From assembly GCA_031285565.1 (NCBI GenBank), contig JAITVY010000044.1:79672-143671 (forward strand): a DNA stretch of 64,000 nucleotides, in the 5' to 3' direction. Positions within the stretch are counted from its first letter, which is position 1, and each line of letters begins with the position of its first letter. Made by a program: the position numbers and the translations under genes. The notes under the pieces are model-generated. The model had not been told where the DNA came from. It saw only the letters and a program-made list of their open reading frames with translations, and did not search any database. This document shows positions 9,072 to 19,028 of the stretch, in pieces. Source of the stretch: Tannerella sp. GTDB taxonomy: Bacteria; Bacteroidota; Bacteroidia; Bacteroidales; Tannerellaceae.

Positions 9072-10172
9072 TTATTTAAAAGTTCCGGTTCCCGCGTTAA
9101 AATCAAGGACAACCGTTTTACCTGCATCTACAGTGACACGATCCTGATCATCACCGGTTCCCCTGTAAACAATGACTCCGTTGATCGGAACAAACTCCAT
9201 TCTCCACCAGTCACTACCGACAGGAGAAATATCGGAAGCGGCATAAATGCGTAATTCGCCGGAAGCGGCAGTTGTCGCTTTCATTGTTTTTCCATCCGCT
9301 TCGAACGGATAAGTTGCCGTATCCCAACCACCGAAACAGTCACCCATACCATATACTTTTGCCGGTTCAACAGATATCCTGGCATTCACCATGTCGATAA
9401 ATACCATATACATCCCGTCTTCCTTAACAAACGCGTTTCCATCGTCGGTATAGAAACCAATATCCTCGCCCAAACTAAAGAAGTCACCACTCCATTCGCG
9501 TTTAGAACACCACTTGAAACCATTTCCTGCGGTAATATAACGTACACACCAGAAGTTTCCTTCATAGCCGTTAACAGGTATCATTTCTGCTACGTCGCCG
9601 GAACTCCAGTCCCAGTTACCAAAATCAGCGCCAATCATGTACATTTCAGTGGGGTATGCATCAGGCACATTATAAGGTGTAACCGACAGAGATATAGTAT
9701 TTGAATAAACTTTATCCGGAGGAATCGTCACAGACGGGTTTTCCAGTGCAATCGTTGCCTGTATACGCATCAGGAGGTTCACCTTGAGAGGCATATCATT
9801 CGCATCAAGCCCGTTGAAATTATCGATCACCCATTTGCTTAAATCGGAACAGGTCAGCGCTTTACTATAAACATCATTCCCAACCGTTACTATATAAGAA
9901 TCTGAAAAAGATTCGTTCGTTGCCATTTCTATGGAATATTCTACCAATATATCCTGTCCGAAATCAGATTTCGTCCAGTTCAGCACAACAGGTGTAAGGT
10001 TTATATTTGATTCGTCTACCACAATATCTGTGAAACCTTCATAGCTTAACGCCGAAGGCACGACATCGGCTGTCGATTTGGCATACATCTGGTCTATATC
10101 CGTATCACATGCTGTGAACGAGATGCAGAACAACACCAATAGTATAAATATATTTAATTTATTTGTCTTCAT
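9072..10172 (-). CDS. susE: SusE-like surface starch-binding lipoprotein
   Basis: Outer-membrane starch-binding lipoprotein (lipobox SFTAC, Cys22). It has an N-terminal SusE Ig-like domain (about 25-160, with VVLNWTKSDFGQDI) and two C-terminal starch-binding domains (about 180-366) rich in surface-type Trp residues (FGNWDWSSG, FWCVRY, GFKWCSKREW, DWWRMEF). At 366 residues it matches the expected SusE size. It sits 8 bp after susD and 20 bp before susF, so the genes are surely co-transcribed. It lacks the extra CBM26-like domain of its neighbour. Confidence 0.9.
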   Translation of the reverse strand: MKTNKLNIFILLVLFCISFTACDTDIDQMYAKSTADVVPSALSYEGFTDIVVDESNINLTPVVLNWTKSDFGQDILVEYSIEMATNESFSDSYIVTVGNDVYSKALTCSDLSKWVIDNFNGLDANDMPLKVNLLMRIQATIALENPSVTIPPDKVYSNTISLSVTPYNVPDAYPTEMYMIGADFGNWDWSSGDVAEMIPVNGYEGNFWCVRYITAGNGFKWCSKREWSGDFFSLGEDIGFYTDDGNAFVKEDGMYMVFIDMVNARISVEPAKVYGMGDCFGGWDTATYPFEADGKTMKATTAASGELRIYAASDISPVGSDWWRMEFVPINGVIVYRGTGDDQDRVTVDAGKTVVLDFNAGTGTFK

Positions 10173-10179
10173 AATAACA

Positions 10180-11796
10180 TCAATAATTAGGGTTTTGTGT
10201 CAAATTAGGATTCGCCATAATATCCGAAGACGGAATAGGATAAATATTGTAATGAGAACTAACCGAACGTCCATTGCGGATACCGCCTTTCCATTCCCAA
10301 ATATAGCCGGAACCGGAGAACATATTGAAACGAACCAGGTCTGTCCGGCGATGTCCTTCCCAATACAATTCAAAACCTCTCTCGTTGAGGATGTCCACGA
10401 GTTCTACATTACTAAAATTCTTATAGTTATTATCGGAGTTCCCGAAAGCCCTTTCGCGAACTTTGTTGATATAATCCAATGCTGTAGATGTAGAACCGGT
10501 ATCTCCCCGTTTTACGGCTTCTGCATAAATAAGGTACATTTCAGCTAGGCGGAAAACCGGAAAATCATTGTCGGCATAGGTGATGTGGGAACCATAATTC
10601 CAACTCCCATCGGCATTGATAATAATATTACGCCATTTATAGGTAGCAAGCCCTTCTTTATAACTTACCGCATTTTCTATTGACGGCGTTTCTCCCACAA
10701 ACAGATTTCGCTTGTCACCATCCGCAAACTTTTCCGTAAACTCTTTTCTGGCACGATAACCACTCCAGTTCGCATTATCCCGGATTCCGTAATGATGCAA
10801 AAGGTCTGCATAATCGGCCTGGTAATCGCTATTGGAACCACAATTAATCAGGAATGTAGACCCTCCGTAATTACGTGTATTCTCACCATCGTAATTAATG
10901 GAGAAGATCACTTCCGGATTATTCACATCATTATTTGCCAGGAACAATTGTTCGTAATCGCTTTTCAGGGAATAACCCGCATTAATCACCTTTTCAGCAT
11001 ATGTTGCAGCTTCGCCGTACATAGACGTTCCGGTATATACTCCCGCATTCAGGTATAATCGTGCGAGCAAAGCCCACGCAGCGCCTTTGTCTGCCCGCCC
11101 GTATTCATTCGTCCGGGCATCTTTCAGCAAACCATTGTCCGCAATATCTTTCAATTCGCTTTCAACATATGTAAACAATTCTTTCCTGCTGATTTGCTCC
11201 GGAAGGATATCAAGTTCCGTTTCCTCTGTTACAAAAGGAGGATTCCCGAACAAATCCATCAGCACCCAATACTGAAAAGCACGTAAAAATCTGGCTTCCG
11301 CACGATAGTAACTTATTTCCTGCACTTCCGTCGGGCTAAAACCTTTTCCGCTGACTTCACCTTCGGTCGAGTTACGTAAAAACTCATTTACATACATAAT
11401 ATTCATGATACACCGGTTATACATTCCTTTTGAAAAAGGATTTTCCGAAGAAAAATTGATATTGTTCAACCCGGGGATTCCTTCATCCTGCCAGATACAA
11501 TGGGCTTCGTCTGTAGGTAACTCCTGATGATTGAAATACATCCTCACAAAGTCAGCATACTGACCCTCGTCCAGTCCCGAGATATCCGGCTTTCCGGAAG
11601 GACCTTCATTTCCGGACAAAGCATTTGCGGCATATACTTTAACTATTGCGCCTTTATAACCTTCAAAAGTCGAGTATACATCGTCTCCTGTCGTTTCATT
11701 TTCCGGAAATCTATCCAGATCGTCGAAACAGGAAGATAGTAATACCAGAAAACCTGTTATAAAAACAATTGACTTGATAATATTATTTATTTTCAT
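10180..11796 (-). CDS. susD: SusD-family starch-binding outer-membrane lipoprotein
   Basis: RagB/SusD protein that forms the lid on the SusC transporter and captures maltooligosaccharides. It has a type II signal peptide (VLLSSC, Cys23) followed by FDDLDRFPENETTGDDVYST, typical of the SusD N-terminus. TPR-like helices follow (GAAWALLARLYLNAGVY; SYYRAEARFLRAFQYWVLMDLFGNPPFV), then the C-terminal region with VRERAFG, ERGFELYWEGHRRTDLVRF and the terminal IPSSDIMANPNLTQNPNY. The length (538) is normal. The start is 40 bp after the susC stop. Confidence 0.96.
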   Translation of the reverse strand: MKINNIIKSIVFITGFLVLLSSCFDDLDRFPENETTGDDVYSTFEGYKGAIVKVYAANALSGNEGPSGKPDISGLDEGQYADFVRMYFNHQELPTDEAHCIWQDEGIPGLNNINFSSENPFSKGMYNRCIMNIMYVNEFLRNSTEGEVSGKGFSPTEVQEISYYRAEARFLRAFQYWVLMDLFGNPPFVTEETELDILPEQISRKELFTYVESELKDIADNGLLKDARTNEYGRADKGAAWALLARLYLNAGVYTGTSMYGEAATYAEKVINAGYSLKSDYEQLFLANNDVNNPEVIFSINYDGENTRNYGGSTFLINCGSNSDYQADYADLLHHYGIRDNANWSGYRARKEFTEKFADGDKRNLFVGETPSIENAVSYKEGLATYKWRNIIINADGSWNYGSHITYADNDFPVFRLAEMYLIYAEAVKRGDTGSTSTALDYINKVRERAFGNSDNNYKNFSNVELVDILNERGFELYWEGHRRTDLVRFNMFSGSGYIWEWKGGIRNGRSVSSHYNIYPIPSSDIMANPNLTQNPNY

Positions 11797-11836
11797 GATA
11801 ACATATTTTTTTTAAAACCACTCTTCTTTTTTGATA

Positions 11837-14815
11837 TTAGAAATTTAGATTCAGACCTAAACTGAATATCCTCGGATTCGGATAGAAATTGTTGTCGATT
11901 CCTCCTGCAATTTCGGGGTCAATACCATCATAGTTCGTAATCGTAAAGACATTCTGTACGGAGAAATTCAAAGCAAGGTTCATTATTTTAGCAACACGTC
12001 CGAAATTATATCCGATATTGAGATAATCCATTTTCAGGAACGAAGCGTTCGAGAGATAATAATCCGACATCAGGTTACGGTTGTAGAACTGCGTATTATT
12101 AATGTCGGTCACCGTATTCATGAGGAAATTATTGGGGTTCAACACCTGCGAATAGTTTCCAAGGTCGGAGTATACATTATTATATACATAGTTTCCAATA
12201 TTGGCACGGAGGGATGTAGATAGCGACCAGTTTTTCCAGGTCAAACTCGTATTAAATCCCATAATCACATCCGGCTCGGGAGTATGAACGAAATATTTAT
12301 CTTTTTCATTGATTGTACCGTCACCGTTTAGATCGGCAAAAGCGCCTTCGATAGGTGTTCCGTTATCATAATAAAGTTGTTTGTAAAGATAGAACGTATT
12401 GGGTGCATGACCTACGGAATGTATCTGGACAGTATTACCCGTACCACCCGAAATGCTCCCGGTCGTTACACCTACATAATCCGAATTACCACTCTCATTC
12501 AAAGTCAGTTTGGTAATTTTCGAATAGTTATGTGAGATATTATATCCCAGGTCCCATCGTAAATCCTTTGTACTGACAGCCACAACATTGAGGCTGATTT
12601 CATATCCGTTGTTCATCATGCTGCCGATATTCTTTACAATCATATTTGTAAAGTTACTTCCCATCGGCAGGTCAATGTTATTCAACAAATTCTTTGTATC
12701 CTTATGATAATAATCGACACTTCCCGATAAACGGTTATCAAAAAATCCGAAATCCAATCCGACGTTTGTAGTAGCAGTTTCTTCCCATTTACGGTCTTTA
12801 TCATATCCACCGGGACGCCAACCCTGATAGAATGTATCTCCTATCTGATATTGTGCCGTCAGGTCACTCAACGCATATCGTGCCAGGTACTCGTAATTCC
12901 CTATTTCCTGTTGTCCTGTCAGACCGTATCCCAAACGAAGTTTCAGGTTAGACAGCGGCTCAACATCTTTCAGAAAACCTTCTTCACTGATTCTCCATGC
13001 AAAAGCAACAGACGGGAATGTACCCCACCGGTTATCTTTACTGAAGCGGGAAGATCCGTCAAAACGAATCGTTGCAGTCAGCAGATATTTTTCCATCAGG
13101 TTATAATTTATACGCCCGAAAAACGAAATCAATGTATTTTGTTTGACCGTCTGCGGATAAGTCGGTTCACTAACGATATAATCGCCATCGTAATTTGTAG
13201 TGTTAAAACTATGGTCTGTCGTCTTCCAGTCCTGGTATGTGTAGCCACCCATTGCTTCCAGGCGGCTTGTAGAAAAATCTTTCGCATAGTTCATATAATA
13301 CTCCAGCAAAAGATTTCGTTTATCCTGTTCGTATTTCGAACGTTCACCGCCCTGTGTATATTTGTTCGGGGCCCATTTTACTGTCACTACATCACCTTTC
13401 CCTTCCGATACATCATAACCCAGATTTAAATTGGCTCTCAAATCAGGCAGAAAGTGAAACTTATAATCAAACTGTACATTACCAATACTACGCATCACCG
13501 TCCCTTCATCATCCTTACTGTTAAGTAATGCTACCGGATTATATGTTGCTAATGTATTCGGAAGACCGGAATTTCCACTCATCCATGTATAGTAACCATT
13601 GAACTCATCATAACCATCTGCTTTTACAGGCTGGGTCGGATCCATACGAAGTGCGGCACCAATAGCATCATTATTACCAAAGATAGATTTGGTGTAGGTG
13701 CCTTTGAGATTTATATTTACAGATAAATGATTATCAAAAAACGCAGGGGATATATTGACAGAAGCCGTACCACGTTTCATGTTATCCGTTTTAAGGATAC
13801 CATCATTGCTCATGAATCCCCCGGAAACACGATAAGGCAGGTTTTTGCCGATACTTCCACTTACATTCAGATTATTATCAGTCGTAAATGCTGTACGGTA
13901 AATTTCATCCTGCCAGTTTGTATTGGCTGTTCCCAGATAATTGATATATTCCTGCGTTGCAAAGACATTGGATGTAACAGCCTCCCTGAATTGGTCGGCA
14001 TTCATAACATCCACCTTTTTGGCTATCGTTGAAATTGAATTCTGAGTTGAGAAATTCACTTTCAGCTTCTGTCCCTTTTCTCCTTTTTTGGTAGTAATAA
14101 TGATCACCCCATTTGACGCCCTCGAACCATAAATGGCTGTTGCCGATGCATCCTTCAGGATATTCATTGATTCAATATCGTTCGGATTAATGGTAGACAA
14201 CACGTCCGAAGATCCGGAGAAATTATCCGAGTTAAGGCTGCTCACATCCAGAGGTACTCCATCAAGTACGATCAACGGATCATTAGTTGCCGACAATGAA
14301 GCTCCGCCCCTGATGCGGATGCGGCTTCCGGCTCCGGCACGTCCTCCGTTAGATGTGATCTGTACCCCTGCAACTTTACCACTAATCAATTCTGCCGGAG
14401 AAGTTGCAAGCCCCACATTGAAATCTTTCTCTCCAATAGCAGTAATAGAACCGGTCAAATCTTCTTTCTTCATCGTTCCGTATCCGATAACAACAACTTC
14501 ATCAAGCAGTTGAGTATCTTCCAACAAGTTAATTTTCAAAAACTGCTGACCGGTATAAGTAAAGGTCTGCGTCAAATAACCGATATAACTAATCCGGATG
14601 ACGCTGTTTTGCGGGACATCATTTAACTGGAAATTCCCATCAATATCCGTCACTATTCCGTGAGTAGTTCCCTGAACAATCACACTGGCGCCTATTACAG
14701 GCTCGCCGGTTTCATCAACGACTTGTCCCTTTATTATTCCTTGTGCGTAAGAAGCTATGTGGAATATAAAAAGGAACAATAACATTAGAGTAGATTTTTT
14801 TTTCATGTTTTTCAT
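11837..14815 (-). CDS. susC: SusC-family TonB-dependent outer-membrane transporter
   Basis: TonB-dependent receptor that imports starch oligosaccharides together with SusD. The order is a signal peptide (to about residue 25, SYAQG), a carboxypeptidase-D-regulatory-like domain (about 27-105, GQVVDETGEPVIGASVIVQG), a TonB box/plug (about 110-225, LDEVVVIGYGTMKKEDLTGS and SGKVAGVQITSNGGRAG) and a long 22-strand-type barrel ending FSLGLNLNF with a terminal Phe. There is no STN domain, unlike the mannan SusC, consistent with SusR rather than sigma/anti-sigma control. Two starts are possible (14815 or 14806); either leaves a normal signal peptide. It is the first gene of the starch operon after a TAnnTTTG-type promoter. 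Confidence 0.96.
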   Translation of the reverse strand: MKNMKKKSTLMLLFLFIFHIASYAQGIIKGQVVDETGEPVIGASVIVQGTTHGIVTDIDGNFQLNDVPQNSVIRISYIGYLTQTFTYTGQQFLKINLLEDTQLLDEVVVIGYGTMKKEDLTGSITAIGEKDFNVGLATSPAELISGKVAGVQITSNGGRAGAGSRIRIRGGASLSATNDPLIVLDGVPLDVSSLNSDNFSGSSDVLSTINPNDIESMNILKDASATAIYGSRASNGVIIITTKKGEKGQKLKVNFSTQNSISTIAKKVDVMNADQFREAVTSNVFATQEYINYLGTANTNWQDEIYRTAFTTDNNLNVSGSIGKNLPYRVSGGFMSNDGILKTDNMKRGTASVNISPAFFDNHLSVNINLKGTYTKSIFGNNDAIGAALRMDPTQPVKADGYDEFNGYYTWMSGNSGLPNTLATYNPVALLNSKDDEGTVMRSIGNVQFDYKFHFLPDLRANLNLGYDVSEGKGDVVTVKWAPNKYTQGGERSKYEQDKRNLLLEYYMNYAKDFSTSRLEAMGGYTYQDWKTTDHSFNTTNYDGDYIVSEPTYPQTVKQNTLISFFGRINYNLMEKYLLTATIRFDGSSRFSKDNRWGTFPSVAFAWRISEEGFLKDVEPLSNLKLRLGYGLTGQQEIGNYEYLARYALSDLTAQYQIGDTFYQGWRPGGYDKDRKWEETATTNVGLDFGFFDNRLSGSVDYYHKDTKNLLNNIDLPMGSNFTNMIVKNIGSMMNNGYEISLNVVAVSTKDLRWDLGYNISHNYSKITKLTLNESGNSDYVGVTTGSISGGTGNTVQIHSVGHAPNTFYLYKQLYYDNGTPIEGAFADLNGDGTINEKDKYFVHTPEPDVIMGFNTSLTWKNWSLSTSLRANIGNYVYNNVYSDLGNYSQVLNPNNFLMNTVTDINNTQFYNRNLMSDYYLSNASFLKMDYLNIGYNFGRVAKIMNLALNFSVQNVFTITNYDGIDPEIAGGIDNNFYPNPRIFSLGLNLNF

Positions 14816-14866
14816 ACATTATTGAATTTACGTGATTTTTTTAAATGCTGATATTACGATGTAGAA

Positions 14867-14874
14867 CAAATATA
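14867..14874 (-). promoter_or_regulatory. putative susC operon promoter (-7 box)
   Basis: The minus strand reads TATATTTG, matching the Bacteroidota -7 consensus TAnnTTTG, about 55-60 bp upstream of the susC start. No clean -33 TTTG lies at the ideal spacing, which fits a promoter that needs an activator such as SusR. Confidence 0.5.
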
Positions 14875-15067
14875 CCGGCAGGCAGCAGCAATGATTTTTT
14901 TTAGAGAGAAAAAGTAAAGAAATCAAAAAACAGGAAAGACGCAACACATTATCTTACAATTAAATAATTGCAGTGTTTTTTTTTAAGAAAGTAAACAAAT
15001 TATAGTGATATTGAACTACGAAGGCATGAAATCAATCAAAAATTTAACACTTTACAGGTTTTAAATG

Positions 15068-16678
15068 TTAATGATTTTCGCGTCCGATTTTCATAACGAT
15101 ATCTTCAAATTCGTCATTCGGGACAATCGATTTTTTCCTATATTTAGAACGGTAATTATAAATTGTAGTAATAGAATACCGGAGGAAATTTGCGATTTTG
15201 GCACTATCTGTTATGCCCAAACGGATCAGGGCAAAAATGCGCAATTCCACCGTCAGGCTATTTTCCGGTTTCGGTACAATCCGGTCTTCCTTAGCCAAAA
15301 GATTATTAAACTGATCCACAAAATCAGGAAACAGATTCAGGAATGTACTGTCAAAATTCTGATAGAACTCTTTCAATTCATCCTCAATAATCTGGGACGA
15401 CTTGAGCATCTCATACAATTCTTCCAGCTTACGGGAGGCCGCTTTTTTATTCAGTGACCTGCGATAGGCCTCCAGCTTTTCGATATAAAGTGAACATTGG
15501 TTAAGGAACCGGCCGATATATTCATCTTTGATTTGGTCCGTTTCCGACAAATGGTGATTTATTCTCTTGAGTTCTTTATTTGCCTTAATCACTTCACGGC
15601 GTGTTACGGCCAGCTTTTTCATTTGCCGGAACAGATAAAAAACTACTCCTGCCAGAAACAACGAGAGAATGACAATTATCACAATCGTAATTTGTAGTCT
15701 TTTCTGATATCTTTCCCTGTCTTGTTCAAAAGCCGTATCAATAATCGGAAGAATTTTAGAGATCTGGACATTCCTCAGGCGAGCATTGTAAAAATTAGCA
15801 TCTTCCATGCTCTTTTTTATATAACGGTTCGACCGGTTTATATCACCCTCATTCAGAAGAAGATAAGCCAGTTTGCCCAACGATACATTCTCCTTCACGG
15901 AAGCCTGGATATCTGCTATGGCAGACCGGATCAGGTATTCTTTTTGCCGGCCATCATCTCCCTTCAACTCATACATTGTTGCAATCAGCGATGTCAATAT
16001 GGCATAATCACGCGTATTGCTCTCCAGTTGCGGGAGATAAGGCAACAAAGCCTTTTCAGCTTCTTCAAACTTCCTCATTTCAATGCATTTACTGCCATAG
16101 TTTATGTCGTACGAATAAGTACTTTTGGGAATCGCCATCAAGGCAGAATCCTGATAGGTATCCTTCAGAGATTTATATTCCAGATAGTCGTCGTTTGATG
16201 AATATTCGCTCCAATACGAATACAATTCGGAAAACGAATTATAGTACGCACCCAACTGGTCACCACTTAAAGTGCTCTTATCAATAGACTCTAATAATGA
16301 TTGGGCCTGATAAAAACTGGCAAAAGTAGAATACATCCTGGCCAGCTGCATTTTACATTCATTTATCCAATAAATGTTATTTTCCTGTTCCGATATTACC
16401 AAATGTTCCTGTACATAATATAAAGCCGAATCAAAAACGTAGGCCTCATATTCTTTAAACAGCTGATAGCAGGTCTCATGCAAAACTTCTGAAGTATTAC
16501 TTTCCACCAGCTGCGTCTTCAATGAAATCAAGTTCAGTTCTTTATTCCGGTCATATATAGGTTCTTCTTTGATCGTTTTATCCAAAACTATAATTAAAGA
16601 ATCGGAATGAGCCTTTCCATAGGAAAAAACTGTGGTAAATGATAAAAGCATCAGAAATAGTATCTTTCTAGTAAACAT
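15068..16678 (-). CDS. susR: SusR-type membrane-bound starch regulator (TPR/DUF6377)
   Basis: Inner-membrane transcriptional activator expected to sense maltose or maltooligosaccharides and switch on the sus genes. It has a signal peptide (about 1-23) and a periplasmic helical TPR-like sensor region (about 30-320). One transmembrane segment follows (about 328-349, TIVIIVILSLFLAGVVFYLF), then a cytoplasmic coiled coil (NKELKRINHHLSETDQIKDEYIG begins this region) and a C-terminal helix-turn-helix (about 470-520, LRIFALIRLGITDSAKIANFL then TTIYNYRSKYRKKS). The length (536) and layout match the SusR family. It lies directly upstream of susC on the same strand and has its own consensus promoter. 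Confidence 0.92.
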   Translation of the reverse strand: MFTRKILFLMLLSFTTVFSYGKAHSDSLIIVLDKTIKEEPIYDRNKELNLISLKTQLVESNTSEVLHETCYQLFKEYEAYVFDSALYYVQEHLVISEQENNIYWINECKMQLARMYSTFASFYQAQSLLESIDKSTLSGDQLGAYYNSFSELYSYWSEYSSNDDYLEYKSLKDTYQDSALMAIPKSTYSYDINYGSKCIEMRKFEEAEKALLPYLPQLESNTRDYAILTSLIATMYELKGDDGRQKEYLIRSAIADIQASVKENVSLGKLAYLLLNEGDINRSNRYIKKSMEDANFYNARLRNVQISKILPIIDTAFEQDRERYQKRLQITIVIIVILSLFLAGVVFYLFRQMKKLAVTRREVIKANKELKRINHHLSETDQIKDEYIGRFLNQCSLYIEKLEAYRRSLNKKAASRKLEELYEMLKSSQIIEDELKEFYQNFDSTFLNLFPDFVDQFNNLLAKEDRIVPKPENSLTVELRIFALIRLGITDSAKIANFLRYSITTIYNYRSKYRKKSIVPNDEFEDIVMKIGRENH

Positions 16679-16702
16679 ACCTTTAGTATTATTCTAATGA
16701 AA

Positions 16703-16734
16703 CAAACATACTTAAAATATGTGGAATTTACAAA
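16703..16734 (-). promoter_or_regulatory. susR promoter (TTTG-N20-TAnnTTTG)
   Basis: The minus strand carries TTTG at 16734-16731, then 20 nt, then TATGTTTG at 16710-16703. Both boxes and the spacing match the Bacteroidota housekeeping promoter consensus. The susR ATG is 25 bp downstream of the -7 box. Confidence 0.8.
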
Positions 16735-16846
16735 TGTTATCATCATATTTCATATAATTCACATCTCTTACCAATTTGCATACTATAAAAAGACCCTAAT
16801 GTAAGCAATCTTATCCGGGATGATATAGCAAATAAATATAAAATGT

Positions 16847-16854
16847 TAATTTTG
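16847..16854 (+). promoter_or_regulatory. putative promoter of the DUF4832 protein gene
   Basis: TAATTTTG matches TAnnTTTG and lies 25 bp before the ATG at 16879. No clear -33 box is seen at 19-21 bp spacing. Confidence 0.45.
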
Positions 16855-16878
16855 CTATCGATTAACATATAACCAAAT

Positions 16879-18261
16879 ATGCACAAAAACATTTTATTTG
16901 CATTCATATTCACACTAAGCATCTGCTTTTCATCCTGTACAAAAGAGAATGCCACTGAAAACACCAACTCTGAATTCATCACAGTGCAGTATAAAACAGA
17001 CGACTCTATTTTCCCGAATCCGGAACGCGGCCTGTATACTCACCGCGGATACGAAAGCAGTTCAAAACCAATTACAGCCAATGAGCTAAAAAAGCTACGT
17101 CAGGATAACATTACGTTGGTTTTCACATCATACCATCTCAAAGATTTTGTCACTCAACCCATCAGTGACAATGTGCTGAAACTAATTCAGGACAATTTCG
17201 ATACATTACGTGCCAATGGGATGAAAGCCGTTTTACGGTTCGCCTATTCCAAAAGTTCAAGCGCTTCAATCTACGATGCCAATCAGGAGATTGTATTAAC
17301 ACATATCACACAGCTGAAACCGCTTTGTGAAAAGAACAAAGATGTGATTGCCGTGACGGAAGCCGGATTTATCGGCGCCTGGGGCGAATGGTATTATTCG
17401 ACATATTATGGCAATAAAGGCAATCCTGATTATGATAAACGTCGTATTATACTTAATGCCCTGTTAGACGCGATGCCGAAAGAACGCATGATCAGCCTGC
17501 GTACCCCCTTATTCAAAACCAAAATGCTGAATATAGGTTTTGATGAACCGCTAACTGAGAAAGAAGCATACAATCAAACTCATAAGGCCCGCCTGTCGCA
17601 CCATAACGATTGCTTCCTTGCCAACGAAAGTGATATGGGTACGTACAGAGTAGAAGGCGACCGCGATTACACTGCAAGCGATAGCCGGTATACGTGTGTA
17701 GGTGGCGAAACATGTACGGAACCCACTACTTATTCAGCATGCAAAGCAGCAATAGAAGCCATGAGCACATATCACTGGTCATATATCAATATCAACTATC
17801 ATGAAGGCATCTTAAACGACTGGAAACAAAAAGGATGCTTCGAAGATATACAAAAACGTCTGGGATACCGTTTTGTTTTGACTCAGGCACAACACCCCAA
17901 AGAAACAACTGCCGGAAGCAATTACGAATTAATGCTTACGATCGAAAATAAAGGATTTGCAGCTCCATTTAACCCCCGTAAAGCTGAAATCCGGTTCCGC
18001 TCGGTAGCTACCGGAGAAATTGTATACACGCATGAAATGGAAGCTGACCCTCGATTCTGGTTTAATGGAACCCATGAGATCCATGAAAAGATAAAACTAC
18101 CAAAGAAAATGGAAGTCGGCGAATATGAAGTATTACTATTCCTGCCCGACCCTACCGAATCATTGTATGAACGTCCTGAATATGCAATCCGGTTGGCAAA
18201 CAAAGACACATGGGAAGAGTCAACCGGATATAATAAGCTCTTTATACAAACAATCGAGTAG
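16879..18261 (+). CDS. secreted DUF4874/DUF4832-domain lipoprotein
   Basis: Predicted lipoprotein (lipobox CFSSC, Cys19). The N-terminal part (about 40-200) resembles DUF4874 (FPNPERGLYTHRGYE; VTEAGFIGAWGEWYYS), a TIM-barrel-like fold. The C-terminal part (about 205-460) resembles DUF4832 (RMISLRTPLFKT, FLANESDMGTY, FQDIQKRLGYRF-like segment), ending in a beta-sandwich. Such proteins are often found near glycan-degradation genes and may be inactive or uncharacterised glycosidases; the substrate is unknown. It is transcribed divergently from susR, with about 200 bp between the two starts. It is not an obvious part of the starch operon. Confidence 0.8.
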   Translation: MHKNILFAFIFTLSICFSSCTKENATENTNSEFITVQYKTDDSIFPNPERGLYTHRGYESSSKPITANELKKLRQDNITLVFTSYHLKDFVTQPISDNVLKLIQDNFDTLRANGMKAVLRFAYSKSSSASIYDANQEIVLTHITQLKPLCEKNKDVIAVTEAGFIGAWGEWYYSTYYGNKGNPDYDKRRIILNALLDAMPKERMISLRTPLFKTKMLNIGFDEPLTEKEAYNQTHKARLSHHNDCFLANESDMGTYRVEGDRDYTASDSRYTCVGGETCTEPTTYSACKAAIEAMSTYHWSYININYHEGILNDWKQKGCFEDIQKRLGYRFVLTQAQHPKETTAGSNYELMLTIENKGFAAPFNPRKAEIRFRSVATGEIVYTHEMEADPRFWFNGTHEIHEKIKLPKKMEVGEYEVLLFLPDPTESLYERPEYAIRLANKDTWEESTGYNKLFIQTIE

Positions 18262-18364
18262 TATCTAATTGACAACAGAATTGGAGCGAAGCGGAAATCG
18301 GCCATAGTCCAAAATAGCCATGATTATAATTTGCGAAAATCTGAGCTTTAATAAAAACACCATT

Positions 18365-18967
18365 ATGCACAAAATATTTATTATAGCCATCTTAAGCCTT
18401 TATTCCGGTATATTTTGCCAGGGACAAAAAACAAACGCAATACCTTTTGAAGAAATAAGCACAGAAGAACCGGATCGAATAGTTGCAGCCATTGACACAA
18501 TGTCTCTGACTTGCGATACCTTTTATCTGGTTCCGTATTATGATTATATAGACATCTACGATTTTGCATGTATCTACTTTGATAATAAAGGACAATTAAG
18601 AAAATACAGCAGACAATTGAACTTTAATGATGGAGGTCAAGATCATATCGACTTTTCAGCCTACTATGACCTTCACGGTGATTTGGTTTACATTACATAC
18701 CAAAGTGGAAACAATTGTGAAGATGATGCCGGTTATTTTTATGTTCATCAGGGACATATTGTTGGCTACGATTATGACTGGGATTGTGGTTGTTGTGAGG
18801 ATGATGTCACAGAAGAAGATATGAGCATAATCCGGCCCGAGATCGGCGCTCCATTAGAAAAAACAGTTGACGAAAACTGGTCTTTGAAGCGCTTTATATC
18901 TGCCCGGACCTTACTGGAAACGATACATAGTCCGGAATACGGCAGACATGATGAATTTGATGAATAA
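18365..18967 (+). CDS. secreted protein of unknown function, acidic
   Basis: The 200-residue product has a signal peptide (MHKIFIIAILSLYSGIFCQG). No family is recognised. The mature part is acidic, with a cysteine- and aspartate-rich stretch (GYDYDWDCGCCEDDVTEEDM) that could bind metal. A longer frame begins at 18320, but the 18365 ATG gives the signal peptide. It follows the DUF4832 gene by about 100 bp and precedes the two-component system by 61 bp. Regulation is unknown. Confidence 0.7.
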   Translation: MHKIFIIAILSLYSGIFCQGQKTNAIPFEEISTEEPDRIVAAIDTMSLTCDTFYLVPYYDYIDIYDFACIYFDNKGQLRKYSRQLNFNDGGQDHIDFSAYYDLHGDLVYITYQSGNNCEDDAGYFYVHQGHIVGYDYDWDCGCCEDDVTEEDMSIIRPEIGAPLEKTVDENWSLKRFISARTLLETIHSPEYGRHDEFDE

Positions 18968-19001
18968 ATAATTTTTCCAGATTTTTGCCAGAATGTTTTA
19001 T

Positions 19002-19009
19002 TAGCTTTG
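19002..19009 (+). promoter_or_regulatory. putative promoter of the two-component operon
   Basis: TAGCTTTG matches TAnnTTTG, 19 bp before the response-regulator ATG. A second match, TAAATTTG, lies at 19014-19021 but is too close to the start. The -33 spacing is not ideal. Confidence 0.4.
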
Positions 19010-19028
19010 TCTATAAATTTGCTTTAAA

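Noticed and set aside
12851..13429. 192-residue plus-strand open frame opposite susC
   Set aside because: Antisense to the conserved barrel part of susC; cysteine- and histidine-rich composition typical of a shadow frame.
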